Below, piece by piece: positions 1-7,682 of a stretch of 8,401 nt of DNA. The number at the start of each line of letters is the position of its first letter. Position 1 is the first letter of the stretch. The DNA comes from Methanobrevibacter sp. (GTDB lineage: Archaea > Methanobacteriota > Methanobacteria > Methanobacteriales > Methanobacteriaceae), in the NCBI GenBank assembly GCA_021442885.1, contig JABUVA010000021.1:4070-12470 (forward strand), written 5' to 3'. The notes below the pieces were generated by a model, which was not told the DNA's origin, searched no databases, and saw nothing but the letters and a program-made list of their open reading frames with translations. Made by a program: the position numbers and the translations under genes.

Positions 1-2411
1 TCTAATGCTTCATCAACTGTCATTTCTAGAACTTCATAAATGTTTTTACCTTTATATCTAATGTCTAGTGTCTCTTCATTGTAACGTTTACCACCACAAA
101 CCTCACATGGAACATAAACATCTGCTAAGAAGTGCATTTCAATTTGAACTATACCATCTCCAGAACATGCTTCACATCTTCCTCCTTTTACATTAAAACT
201 AAATCTACCTGGTTTATATCCTCTAGCTTTAGCTTCTGGTGTTTCTGCAAATAATTCTCTGATATAAGTGAATAATCCTGTGTATGTTGCTGGGTTTGAC
301 CTTGGAGTTCTTCCTATAGGTTTTTGATTAATAGCTATTATTTTATCTATATTTTCATATCCTTTAATTTCATCAAATATGCCTGAAAATCTGTATTTAT
401 GGTTTATTTTTTCAGATAGTCCTTTGTATAGAATTTCATTAATTAAACTACTTTTACCAGAACCACTAACTCCTGTAACACATGTGAATTTTCCTAGTGG
501 AATATCAACATCTATGTCTTTAAGGTTGTTTTGTTTTGCTCCTATAATTTTAATGAATTTTCCATTTCCAGGACGTCTAGTTTTTGGAATGTCTATTATT
601 TCTTGTCTTGATAGGTATTTTCCTGTTATTGAGTCTGGTGAGTTCATAATTTCTGTTGGAGTTCCTGATACTATTATTTTACCTCCATGTTCACCTGCTC
701 CTGGACCTATATCTACAACATGGTCTGCTGATAATATTGTCTCTTCATCATGTTCAACAACTATTAAAGTATTTCCAAGGTTTTTAAGTCTTTTAAGTGT
801 TTCAATAAGTTTTACATTGTCTCTTTGATGAAGACCAATACTTGGTTCATCTAAAATATATAAAACACCTACTAAACCTGAACCAATTTGTGTTGCAAGC
901 CTTATTCTTTGTGCTTCTCCACCTGAAAGGGTTCCTGATGATCTTTCCATTGAAAGATAATCAAGGCCTACATCTACAAGGAATTTAAGTCTTTCACGTA
1001 TTTCTTTTAATACTTCTTTTGCAATAAAGTTTTCTCTTTCATTAAGTTTTAAATCTAGGAAGAATTGATATGAATCTTTAATAGACATTTCAACAACATC
1101 TGCAATTGATTTATCTCCAACAGTAACTGCTAATGCTTCTGGACGAAGTCTTTTTCCTCCACAAACATGACATTTATGGTCACTCATAAATTTAGATATG
1201 TATTTTCTACTGTAGTTAGATTTTGTTTCTAGATATAAACGTTCCATTCTTTGAACAACACCTTCAAATCTACGATTTACTTGGTATGATTTATTTCTAC
1301 GTTTAAATGAAAATGGCACTTTTTCATTAGTACCATATAATATTATATCTTGTTGTTGTTTTGTTAATTCATTAAATGGTGTATCCATACTAAAGTTAAA
1401 ATGTTTAGAGACAGCTGTAAGCATTTGATGGTAATAGTTTTCTTTTTTAGTAGATTTTGACCATGGTACAATTGCTCCTTCATTTAATGATAGATTTTTA
1501 TTTGGAATGATTAAATCAGGGTCAATTTCCATTTTAGAGCCAATACCATTACATTCAGGACATGCTCCTTGTGGTGCATTAAATGAAAACATTCTTGGAG
1601 ATATTTCTTCAAAGTTTATTCCACAGTCAACACATGCAAAGTGTTCTGAGTATTTTTTCTCAAATTCTTCTCCATCTTTATCAAATAATACATTGATTAA
1701 TCCTTCTCCAAATTCTGCTGCTGTTTCTAGAGAGCCTACTAATCTTCTTCTAAATTCTGTGTCTTTTCTTGTTTTAAGTCTATCTACTACTACTTCTATT
1801 GTATGTTTGTAGGTTCTAGCTAGTTCTATATCATCATCAAGGTTTCTAATCTCCCCATCTACACGAGCTCTTACAAATCCATTATTTCTTAACTCTGCAA
1901 ATACTTGTTTATGCTCTCCCTTTTTATCTTTAACAATTGGAGCTAGTATTTGTATTTTAAGGCCTTCACCTTCTTCTAATATATTTTCACCAATTTGTCC
2001 TATTGTTTGGTGTGATACTTCTTTACCACAATTTGGACAGTGTGGTATTCCTATTCTAGCATATAATAATCTTAAATAATCATATACTTCAGTTATTGTT
2101 CCTACTGTTGAACGTGGGTTTTCTTTTGTTGTTTTTTGATCTATTGAGATAGCTGGTGATAGTCCTTCAATATAATCCATTTCTGGTTTTTTCATTTGTC
2201 CTAAAAACTGTCTTGCATATGCTGATAATGATTCAACATATCTACGCTGTCCTTCAGCATAAATTGTATCAAATGCAAGGGAAGATTTTCCTGATCCACT
2301 TAAACCGGTTATTACAATGAATTCATCTCTTGGAATAGCTAAATCAATATTTTGTAAGTTGTGTTCTTTAGCTCCTTTGATGACTATTTGTTTTTTAGAA
2401 TTTTCCCCCAT
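1..2411 (-). CDS. uvrA: UvrA, excinuclease ABC subunit A (C-terminus cut by window edge)
   Basis: DNA-damage-recognition ATPase of nucleotide excision repair; as a dimer it scans DNA and loads UvrB at lesions. The frame is open from the ATG at 2411 to the left edge, giving 803 of roughly 940 residues usual for the family. Visible parts in order: Walker A GLSGSGKS (36-43), Q-loop QK near 92, first zinc module CxxC...CxxC (C260, C263, C284, C287), ABC signature LSGGE (495-499), Walker [12 protein letters not shown] (D521, E522), second Walker A GVSGSGKS (647-654), and second zinc module (C746, C749, C769, C772). The second signature and Walker B lie beyond the edge. The start is supported by GAGGCGAT at 2422-2415, four bases upstream of the ATG. 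No frameshift was seen. Codon use differs from uvrB: C-ending codons such as AAC, TAC, TTC and ATC are common. It lies 147 nt downstream of uvrB on the same strand. Confidence 0.97.
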   Translation of the reverse strand, partial: MGENSKKQIVIKGAKEHNLQNIDLAIPRDEFIVITGLSGSGKSSLAFDTIYAEGQRRYVESLSAYARQFLGQMKKPEMDYIEGLSPAISIDQKTTKENPRSTVGTITEVYDYLRLLYARIGIPHCPNCGKEVSHQTIGQIGENILEEGEGLKIQILAPIVKDKKGEHKQVFAELRNNGFVRARVDGEIRNLDDDIELARTYKHTIEVVVDRLKTRKDTEFRRRLVGSLETAAEFGEGLINVLFDKDGEEFEKKYSEHFACVDCGINFEEISPRMFSFNAPQGACPECNGIGSKMEIDPDLIIPNKNLSLNEGAIVPWSKSTKKENYYHQMLTAVSKHFNFSMDTPFNELTKQQQDIILYGTNEKVPFSFKRRNKSYQVNRRFEGVVQRMERLYLETKSNYSRKYISKFMSDHKCHVCGGKRLRPEALAVTVGDKSIADVVEMSIKDSYQFFLDLKLNERENFIAKEVLKEIRERLKFLVDVGLDYLSMERSSGTLSGGEAQRIRLATQIGSGLVGVLYILDEPSIGLHQRDNVKLIETLKRLKNLGNTLIVVEHDEETILSADHVVDIGPGAGEHGGKIIVSGTPTEIMNSPDSITGKYLSRQEIIDIPKTRRPGNGKFIKIIGAKQNNLKDIDVDIPLGKFTCVTGVSGSGKSSLINEILYKGLSEKINHKYRFSGIFDEIKGYENIDKIIAINQKPIGRTPRSNPATYTGLFTYIRELFAETPEAKARGYKPGRFSFNVKGGRCEACSGDGIVQIEMHFLADVYVPCEVCGGKRYNEETLDIRYKGKNIYEVLEMTVDEAL

Positions 2412-2448
2412 TATATCGCCTCTTTTTATGTGATAAGTTTAAAATTAG

Positions 2449-2456
2449 TTTATAAA
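2449..2456 (-). promoter_or_regulatory. Candidate proximal TATA box for uvrA
   Basis: TTTATAAA on the minus strand lies about 38 nt upstream of the uvrA ATG. A start site about 25 nt downstream of the box would give a very short leader that just includes the ribosome-binding site GAGGCGAT. It also lies after the T7 tract that could end the uvrB transcript, which favours it as an independent uvrA promoter. Archaeal TATA matches are common by chance in DNA this AT-rich, so this competes with the box at 2537-2545. Confidence 0.35.
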
Positions 2457-2484
2457 TTAATTAAAATAATGTTAAGTAGAATTT

Positions 2485-2491
2485 AAAAAAA
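2485..2491 (-). terminator. T7 tract downstream of uvrB, possible archaeal terminator
   Basis: A run of seven T on the minus strand, 68 nt past the uvrB stop. Archaeal RNA polymerase often terminates at U-runs without a hairpin, so this could end the uvrB message. It would fall inside the uvrA leader if the upstream TATA box at 2537-2545 is used, so either it is not a strong terminator or that box is not the uvrA promoter. A weak 5-bp stem (TAGAT/ATCTA, 2500-2513) lies just before it. Confidence 0.3.
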
Positions 2492-2536
2492 TATATGTTT
2501 AGATAAAAATCTATCTATATATTATTTTGTTCGCAG

Positions 2537-2551
2537 TATATAAAACTTTCC
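2537..2551 (-). promoter_or_regulatory. Candidate distal BRE/TATA promoter for uvrA
   Basis: On the minus strand GGAAAG is directly followed by TTTTATATA, a good match to a purine-rich BRE plus a methanogen TATA box. It begins only a few bases after the uvrB stop codon. Transcription would start near 2515, giving uvrA a leader of about 100 nt. It is the best consensus match in this gap, but the long leader and the T7 tract inside it count against it. Confidence 0.45.
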
Positions 2552-2558
2552 AAAAATA

Positions 2559-4523
2559 CTATCCTTTTTTCATTTCCTTAATAGTAAATAACTTATTTCT
2601 AAGTTCTGCAGCCTTTTCAAAATTTAAATTCTTAGCTGCTTCTTTCATATCCCTCTCTAAATCCTTAATTAATAAGTTAAGTTCATCTTTAGGCATCTTA
2701 TTAATATCTGTAGCAGATTTATCATATTTTACATCTGATTCTTTTTTCTCTTTTAAGCTACGAACAGTTGTTTTAGGAGTAATGTTATTTAATTCATTAA
2801 ACTTTAACTGTATTTTCCTTCTTTTATTTGTAATATCAGTAGCATTTCTAACAGAATCAGTCATTTCATCAACATACATTATAACTTTACCATTAACATT
2901 TCTTGCAGCTCTACCAATAGTCTGTATTAAAGAAGTTTGATTTCTTAAAAATCCTTCCTTATCAGCATCTAAAATAGCTACTAGAGAAACTTCAGGTAAA
3001 TCAAGACCTTCTCTTAAAAGATTCACACCAACAAGAACATCAAAAGTTCCTCTTCTTAAATCATCAATAATTTCAGTTCTCTCAAGAGTATCAATCTCTG
3101 AATGCATATACCTAACTTTAACACCTATTTTAGCATAATAATCAGTTAAATCCTCAGCCATTCGTTTAGTTAAAGTTGTTACAAGAACTCTTTCATCTTT
3201 TTTAGCTCTAATTCTAACTTCTTCAAGTAAATCATCAACTTGGCCTTGAACTGGTCTTATTATAATTTCAGGATCAACTAAACCAGTTGGACGATTAATC
3301 TGCTCAACAATATTAGTTGAACGTGATAATTCATATTGTGCAGGTGTAGCAGAAACATATAATACATTATCCATAGCTACTTCAAATTCATCAAATCGCA
3401 ATGGTCTATTTTCTTTAGCTGAAGGTAATCTAAAACCATAATCAACTAAAGTTTGTTTACGTGCTTTATCTCCATTATACATCCCTCTAATTTGAGGAAC
3501 AGTTACATGAGATTCATCAATTATTGTTAAAAAATCATCAGGAAAATATTTAAGTAAAGAATAAGGAGTATCTCCCCATTCTCTTCCAGATAAATGCATA
3601 GAATAATTTTCAACCCCTGGACAATAACCCATCTCTGTTAACATTTCAATATCAAAACGAGTTCTTTGTTCAAGTCTTTGAGCTTCTAATAATTTATTTG
3701 TTAAATTTAACTCTTGTATTCTTTCATTTAATTCTTGTTGAATGTTATTAACAGCTGTATCAAGCCTATCTTGACCAACAACAAAATGTTTTGCTGGAAA
3801 TATCATATAACGAGGCAAATCTTCATTTTTCTTACCTGTGACTCTATCAATTAATCCAATAGCATCAATTTCATCACCGAACATCTCAATTCTAACAGGA
3901 GATGTTCCATCAACAGGATTTATTTCAATTGTATCTCCACGAACTCTAAATTGCCCTCTATCAAATTCAATATCATTACGTTCATATTGCATGAAAATTA
4001 AACGTTTAATAATATCATCACGTTCAATAATATCTCCAACAGCAATTCCAAATGCAAACTCCCCATAATCTTCTGGTGAGCCAATACCATAAATACAAGA
4101 AACACTAGAAACAACTATCACATCATCTCTAGATAATAAAGATTGAGTAGCAGAATGTCTCATTGTGTCAATTTCTTCATTAATAGAAGCTTCTTTATCA
4201 ATAAAAGTATCAGTTCTTGGAACATAAGCTTCTGGTTGATAATAATCATAATAACTAACAAAGTATTCAACAGCATTATCTGGGAAAAACTCTTTAAACT
4301 CATCATATAGCTGTGCTGCAAGAGTCTTGTTATGAGAAATAATTAAAGTTGGTTTTTGAACCTTTTCAATAACATTAGCCATTGTAAATGTCTTTCCAGA
4401 ACCAGTAACTCCTAGTAGAGTTTGTTCTTTTTTACCATTTGCAAAACCATTAGCTAATGATTCAATAGCTTTAGGTTGATCTCCTAAAGGTTTATAAGGT
4501 GATTTTAGTTCAAATTGTTTCAT
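2559..4523 (-). CDS. uvrB: UvrB, excinuclease ABC subunit B
   Basis: DNA-damage-verifying helicase-like ATPase of nucleotide excision repair. UvrA loads it at a lesion, it inserts a beta-hairpin into the duplex, and it recruits UvrC for incision. The 654 residues match the family length. Visible: Walker A GVTGSGKT (38-45), the beta-hairpin region [12 protein letters not shown] (about 92-103), Walker B DESH (336-339), helicase motifs with VSATPAQYE near 390, [10 protein letters not shown] near 474, [10 protein letters not shown] near 504 and QTIGRAAR near 534, then a C-terminal UVR domain (about 615-650, [12 protein letters not shown]) that binds UvrC. The start is fixed by AGGAG at 4534-4530 with six bases of spacing, and by the family's typical N-terminus. 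It starts 39 nt after the 99-residue gene, a gap with no convincing promoter of its own, so the two are probably co-transcribed. Codons strongly favour A or T at the third position. Confidence 0.98.
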   Translation of the reverse strand: MKQFELKSPYKPLGDQPKAIESLANGFANGKKEQTLLGVTGSGKTFTMANVIEKVQKPTLIISHNKTLAAQLYDEFKEFFPDNAVEYFVSYYDYYQPEAYVPRTDTFIDKEASINEEIDTMRHSATQSLLSRDDVIVVSSVSCIYGIGSPEDYGEFAFGIAVGDIIERDDIIKRLIFMQYERNDIEFDRGQFRVRGDTIEINPVDGTSPVRIEMFGDEIDAIGLIDRVTGKKNEDLPRYMIFPAKHFVVGQDRLDTAVNNIQQELNERIQELNLTNKLLEAQRLEQRTRFDIEMLTEMGYCPGVENYSMHLSGREWGDTPYSLLKYFPDDFLTIIDESHVTVPQIRGMYNGDKARKQTLVDYGFRLPSAKENRPLRFDEFEVAMDNVLYVSATPAQYELSRSTNIVEQINRPTGLVDPEIIIRPVQGQVDDLLEEVRIRAKKDERVLVTTLTKRMAEDLTDYYAKIGVKVRYMHSEIDTLERTEIIDDLRRGTFDVLVGVNLLREGLDLPEVSLVAILDADKEGFLRNQTSLIQTIGRAARNVNGKVIMYVDEMTDSVRNATDITNKRRKIQLKFNELNNITPKTTVRSLKEKKESDVKYDKSATDINKMPKDELNLLIKDLERDMKEAAKNLNFEKAAELRNKLFTIKEMKKG

Positions 4524-4529
4524 AATTAA

Positions 4530-4534
4530 CTCCT
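4530..4534 (-). promoter_or_regulatory. Shine-Dalgarno site of uvrB
   Basis: AGGAG on the minus strand, followed by six bases and then ATG. It confirms the uvrB start. A TATA-like TTTAAATATA further upstream (about 4548-4557) would put transcription start at or after this site, so it is unlikely to serve uvrB. This supports read-through from the preceding 99-residue gene. Confidence 0.7.
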
Positions 4535-4562
4535 AAAAAAAATAAACCTTATATTTAAAGTA

Positions 4563-4862
4563 TTATTGCTTATTTATAGTAACATTAAAACTAATATGAA
4601 TAAATGGAGGTTCACAACAAGGTACTACTTTACTATCTCTTATTGTAACATTTTCATAGTCTTTTAAAGCATTTTTTAAATCTGATTTTATTTTTCTAAC
4701 AGATTCTTCAACCATAACCCTCATATTTCCTAGAAAATTAATATTATCATTAGTATTTAAAATAGCTATATCCTCAACAACATAAGGTTCTTTATAATTT
4801 TTTAAAATGTCATTAGATTTATTAATTAAATCTTGTTTGATTGCTTGTTTATCTATCTCCAT
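4563..4862 (-). CDS. Unrecognised 99-residue protein between prs and uvrB
   Basis: I do not recognise this protein. It is 99 residues and soluble-looking, with no signal peptide or membrane segment. The N-terminal part is charged and probably helical, the middle has MRVMVEESVRKIKSDLKNAL-like amphipathic helix character, and the C-terminus carries a cysteine pair followed by PP (VPCCEPPF, near 79-86) leading into an alternating hydrophobic strand (IHISFNVTI). The CC pair could bind metal or form a disulfide, but nothing proves this. The ATG at 4862 has GTGAT (4870-4866) at suitable spacing and a TATA box 35-41 nt upstream. Codon use resembles its neighbours, and the frame is intact, so it is likely a real gene. 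Position suggests it is the first gene of a transcript with uvrB, but a repair role is only guilt by association. Confidence 0.8.
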   Translation of the reverse strand: MEIDKQAIKQDLINKSNDILKNYKEPYVVEDIAILNTNDNINFLGNMRVMVEESVRKIKSDLKNALKDYENVTIRDSKVVPCCEPPFIHISFNVTINKQ

Positions 4863-4896
4863 ATAATCACATACCTATTATTCTTTATAGTTATGA

Positions 4897-4903
4897 ATAT
4901 AAA
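4897..4903 (-). promoter_or_regulatory. Candidate TATA box for the 99-residue gene and uvrB
   Basis: TTTATAT on the minus strand, preceded by the A-rich stretch TAAAAATAC that could act as BRE. A start site near 4873 would give a leader of about ten bases containing the GTGAT ribosome-binding site. It follows the T-rich tract after prs, so it probably begins a separate transcription unit. Confidence 0.5.
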
Positions 4904-4924
4904 GTATTTTTACCAAGAGCATTT

Positions 4925-4939
4925 GAAAAATAAAAAAGA
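4925..4939 (-). terminator. T-rich terminator after prs
   Basis: Immediately after the prs stop codon the minus strand reads TCTTTTTTATTTTTC, two T-runs of six and five. This is the typical hairpin-less archaeal terminator pattern, and no stable stem is visible. The candidate TATA box at 4903-4897 follows, consistent with prs and the 99-residue/uvrB unit being transcribed separately. Confidence 0.55.
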
Positions 4940-5839
4940 TTATGATTTTAAATAATCTGCAATAATATTTGCAAGAGAAACACGAGAAGTATCTGAAGAA
5001 ATACTATTAGTAGAAATTATACTTTGAGCACCAGCTTCATAAATCCTTGTAGTAGCTCCATTAACAAGAAGAGGATGAACACAACAAACATCAACAGATT
5101 TAGCACCATACTGTTTTAAAATTTTAATTGCATTAACAATAGTTCCTCCAGTAGCTATAATATCATCAATAATAACTGCTTTTTTACCTTTAACAGCATC
5201 AACATTAACAGTCTCATCAGATGAATCCTCACATCTAACATCTACAATTCTTGTTTCAACCTTATCTGGACCTAAACGAACCTTAGAAAGATAAGTACAC
5301 TCACAATTAAGAATCTGAGCTATTTCTTGAGCAAAATGATAAGCTCCTTTGTCTGGTGCAACAATTAAAAGATCTTCCTCATCATTAATAAAATCAGCTA
5401 TTGCAGGCATTGCAGATAGTGTTTTAGCTGGAATATTAAAGAAATTTAAAACACATTCCTCATGAATATTAAAAGTAATAAATTCATCAGCTCCCGCAGA
5501 TTCAATTAATTCTACTACAATTTTAGCAGAAACTGATTCTCCAGGATTAAATCTTTTTTCTTGTCTTGCATAACCCATATAAGGCATAACAACTGTAACC
5601 TTCTTAGCACCAATGTCTTTAACAGTTTTAATTAGAAACAATAATTCAAGAATATTTTCATCTTGAGGATAACCAGTAGATTGGATAATAATTACTTCAT
5701 CATCTATTTTCCCATTTATTTTCAAATATCTTTCACCATCAGGGAATTTTTTAGATTCTACATAACATAATCTTTCTCCAAGCTTTTCTGCCACCTTAGC
5801 TGCAAGATCTTGAGAGGACGAACCACCAATAATCACCAT
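4940..5839 (-). CDS. prs: Ribose-phosphate pyrophosphokinase (PRPP synthase)
   Basis: Makes phosphoribosyl pyrophosphate from ribose 5-phosphate and ATP, the precursor for purine, pyrimidine, histidine and tryptophan synthesis, and in methanogens also for cofactor synthesis. With the start at 5839 it has 299 residues. It opens with MVIIGGSSSQ, shows the KFPDGERYLKI segment (about 31-41), the catalytic flexible loop YMGYARQEKRFNPGE (about 87-101), the NIHEE segment near 124 with H126, and the PRPP-binding motif VIIDDIIATGGT (222-233). The shorter length relative to typical bacterial enzymes suggests the archaeal type. An upstream in-frame ATG at 5872 would add 11 residues (MLKFYYDNLVI) with no ribosome-binding site and no family match. 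The ATG at 5839 has GGTGA just upstream and the expected N-terminus. An oddity: where many family members have Asp in the D-I/L-H segment, this one has Asn124. Confidence 0.96.
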   Translation of the reverse strand: MVIIGGSSSQDLAAKVAEKLGERLCYVESKKFPDGERYLKINGKIDDEVIIIQSTGYPQDENILELLFLIKTVKDIGAKKVTVVMPYMGYARQEKRFNPGESVSAKIVVELIESAGADEFITFNIHEECVLNFFNIPAKTLSAMPAIADFINDEEDLLIVAPDKGAYHFAQEIAQILNCECTYLSKVRLGPDKVETRIVDVRCEDSSDETVNVDAVKGKKAVIIDDIIATGGTIVNAIKILKQYGAKSVDVCCVHPLLVNGATTRIYEAGAQSIISTNSISSDTSRVSLANIIADYLKS

Positions 5840-5894
5840 AATCACCAAATTATCATAATAAAATTTCAGCATATTTCATACAATATAGCTATCA

Positions 5895-5930
5895 AATATA
5901 TTAATAAATTTGTACAATTACCCTATAAAT
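5895..5930 (-). promoter_or_regulatory. Candidate prs promoter region
   Basis: Two TATA-like boxes lie upstream of prs on the minus strand: TTAATATAT at 5904-5896, which would give a leader of about 34 nt, and TTTATAG near 5929-5923, which would give about 60 nt and lies within the 17-nt repeat. The sequence alone cannot choose between them. Confidence 0.35.
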
Positions 5931-5931
5931 A
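5915..5931 (+). repeat. 17-nt direct repeat, left copy
   Basis: CAATTACCCTATAAATA occurs here and again at 7683-7699 in the same orientation, with no mismatch. Outside the 17 nt the two sites diverge at once (A versus C on the left, A versus T on the right). The copies bracket the lone ATPase gene. Further partial copies of the AATTACC part lie at 5932-5938 and 6051-6057 (the latter extending to AATTACCC). It could be the duplicated edge of an inserted islet or a shared regulatory element. Confidence 0.75.
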
Positions 5932-5956
5932 AATTACCATATTAATTTACAAGAGA

Positions 5957-5975
5957 ATTAAAAAGAATTTTTAAT
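5957..5975 (-). terminator. AT hairpin downstream of the ATPase gene
   Basis: ATTAAAAA (5957-5964) and TTTTTAAT (5968-5975) form an 8-bp stem with a 3-nt loop. It lies about 125 nt beyond the ATPase stop and before the prs promoter. On the minus strand it is T-rich. It could end the ATPase transcript, but all-AT palindromes arise easily in such DNA. Confidence 0.25.
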
Positions 5976-6098
5976 AAATATTTTCTTACACCCTTCTAAT
6001 AATAACATCATCAAACTAAACACTATTACACATCTTATCTAATAATATAAAATTACCCATCCATCAAGAACAAATTTTTCTATAAACTTAGGTTAAAT

Positions 6099-7385
6099 TT
6101 AACAAAGACAACCAATTGGAATTACTTTAACACCATCTTCTCTAGTATATGCCATGTCTCCACCAGTGATAATAGCTAAAAAGCTTGGTTCATCCAAATC
6201 AATTTTTTTATTTTTTACACTATCTTTAATTAATTTTTTTAATTTAAGTAAATTTTTTGCACCTTTTTCAATTTCTTTGTGGCCTAATTTAAATTCAATT
6301 AAAGCATATCTTCCATCATCTAGGTATATGATGCAATCGGCCTCCAAACCACTATCATCACTATAATATAGCACTTGACCATTAACTGAACTGGAATAAA
6401 CTAATAAATCTCGTATACATAGATTTTCAAATATAAAACCAAATGTTTCAAAATTTTTCAATAATTTTTCAGGAGTCAAATTAAGGCTGGCAACTGCTAT
6501 TGATGGATCAATAAATTCTTTTTTGAATGATTTTCTTATAGTATTTGCAGAACGGATGTTAGGAGACCAAGCAGGAATATTCTGAATAACGTACAACCTT
6601 TCAAGAGCCTTAATATATGAATTGTATGTTGGAAGAGTAATATCTCCAAATTCTGTTTTAATATCTTTCATAAGTGTTTTTTTACTGGCTAATGTTGAAA
6701 TATTTCTAGAATAGGATTTTAATATGGCTTTGACCCTTTGAGGGTTGCGTTTAATTCCATCAACTTCTGAAACATCGCTGTTACATATCACATCAATATA
6801 ATCAGAGACAATTGATAATTGCTGTTTTTTAGTCTTTTTGTTTAAAGATTCTGGCCATCCTCCTCTGCATGCTGCAAATATTAAATCTTTTATAGATAGA
6901 TTTGAGGTAATTCCATCAATATTTAAATTTTCATCATTGAATAGGTCAATTAATGAAATTGCACCAGTTGATTCACTACTTTCATATAAACTCATTGGAC
7001 GCATAACTATTCTTTTTATTCTTCCAGCTCCTGAATGCATGATTTTACTTTCATCTACTATTGTAGAACCAGTTAGAACATATAATCCGTCTTTATCAGA
7101 CTCATCAACTAGATATCTCACAGCATCCCATAGTTCTGGTGCCATTTGCCATTCATCTATTAGCATTGGTTTTTCACCATCCAATAGTGCAATAGGGTTT
7201 GTGTCGGCAAGTTTTAAATAGGATTTTCCATGAACTGGATGTTGTAGTTCTATAAGGCTTTTGCATTGTTGTTTTGCAGTTGTTGTTTTACCACACCATT
7301 TTGGGCCGGTGATTAATACAGCGCCCATATAATCCAAAGATTCTTTAAGTTCATTATCAGTATATCGTGGCAAATATTTTTTCAT
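6099..7385 (-). CDS. AAA-type ATPase with DUF4143-like C-terminal region
   Basis: A 428-residue protein of the widespread AAA_14/DUF4143 ATPase family, whose cellular role is not established. N-terminal ATPase part: Walker A GPKWCGKT (27-34, K33, T34), Walker B MLIDEWQ (D77, E78), sensor-1-like VLTGST (103-108), and GRIKRIVMRPMSLYE (121-135), in which R122 or R125 may act in trans. The middle (about 185-280) looks like a helical winged-helix region. The C-terminal part holds a PD-(D/E)XK-nuclease-like pattern: E320 (GFIFENL), D350 (LEADCI) and E364-x-K366 (LIEFKLG). These residues appear intact; nuclease activity is inference. The ATG at 7385 has AGGGA (7395-7391) five bases upstream, and the N-terminus MKKYLPRYTDNEL is typical. 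The gene is solitary. It uses TTG, GGC, TGC, AGC and GAC codons rarely seen in uvrB, hinting at separate ancestry. An array of promoter-like repeats precedes it. Confidence 0.92.
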   Translation of the reverse strand: MKKYLPRYTDNELKESLDYMGAVLITGPKWCGKTTTAKQQCKSLIELQHPVHGKSYLKLADTNPIALLDGEKPMLIDEWQMAPELWDAVRYLVDESDKDGLYVLTGSTIVDESKIMHSGAGRIKRIVMRPMSLYESSESTGAISLIDLFNDENLNIDGITSNLSIKDLIFAACRGGWPESLNKKTKKQQLSIVSDYIDVICNSDVSEVDGIKRNPQRVKAILKSYSRNISTLASKKTLMKDIKTEFGDITLPTYNSYIKALERLYVIQNIPAWSPNIRSANTIRKSFKKEFIDPSIAVASLNLTPEKLLKNFETFGFIFENLCIRDLLVYSSSVNGQVLYYSDDSGLEADCIIYLDDGRYALIEFKLGHKEIEKGAKNLLKLKKLIKDSVKNKKIDLDEPSFLAIITGGDMAYTREDGVKVIPIGCLC

Positions 7386-7393
7386 AAAAATCC

Positions 7394-7461
7394 CTTTTTT
7401 ATATTTTTCACTTATTTATTTTATGTTTTTCATCTAAATTATTTTATATTTTTCATCCAAA
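7394..7461 (-). repeat. Three tandem 22-23-nt repeats before the ATPase gene
   Basis: Two adjacent 23-nt units (7439-7461 and 7416-7438) differ at only two positions. A third, degenerate unit of 22 nt (7394-7415) abuts them and runs into the ribosome-binding site. On the minus strand the shared core is TGAAAAAYATAAAA (the third unit's core is at 7397-7410). Each core resembles a purine BRE followed by a TATA box. The middle unit would place transcription start about ten bases before the ATG. The third is too near the ATG to be its TATA box. The period of about two helical turns also suits binding of a protein to one face of the DNA, so an operator array for autoregulation is possible. Confidence 0.75.
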
Positions 7462-7682
7462 TAAAATTTATAAAAATGTGAAAAATTATAATATAATTAA
7501 GTATTAAACACTATTATAGTAAAAAAATAATTTTTAATTTTAATAAAATAAAATTAACATTAAATTATCTATTAATTAAAAATTAATTGTTTTTAAATAA
7601 TTTTAAAAATAACCTCAAATTCAAATTATTTAATTCTAGAATTTTATACAATAAGTAATCAACAATTTCGATAATGTTATGC

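Noticed and set aside
379..828. Open frame on the plus strand of 149 codons
   Set aside because: It lies wholly antisense to uvrA, whose motifs are intact in this region. The translation is low-complexity (Ser/Ile/Leu/Pro) and matches no family I know.
1507..1812. Open frame on the plus strand of 101 codons
   Set aside because: Antisense to the zinc-module region of uvrA, with composition typical of a shadow frame.
2527..2940. Open frame on the plus strand resembling a hydrophobic protein
   Set aside because: Mostly antisense to the uvrB C-terminus. The hydrophobicity results from reading Lys/Glu-rich helix codons backwards.
3838..4068. Open frame on the plus strand of 76 codons
   Set aside because: Antisense to a conserved part of uvrB, with no ribosome-binding site.
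5840..5872. Upstream ATG that would lengthen PRPP synthase by 11 residues
   Set aside because: It has no ribosome-binding site and the extra residues do not fit the family. The ATG at 5839 has GGTGA just upstream and gives the expected N-terminus.
6154..6366. Open frame on the plus strand of 70 codons
   Set aside because: Antisense to the C-terminal nuclease-like region of the ATPase gene, a shadow frame.
6838..7221. Open frame on the plus strand of 127 codons
   Set aside because: Antisense to the Walker B to middle region of the ATPase gene, which is clearly the coding strand.
7394..7461. CRISPR array
   Set aside because: The 22-23-nt units are directly adjacent with no spacers, are AT-only low-complexity in large part, and no cas gene is present.
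7500..7630. Replication origin or non-coding RNA gene in the AT-rich stretch
   Set aside because: I saw no origin-recognition-box motif, no strong G/C-paired structure and no cdc6/orc1 neighbour; only simple A/T runs.
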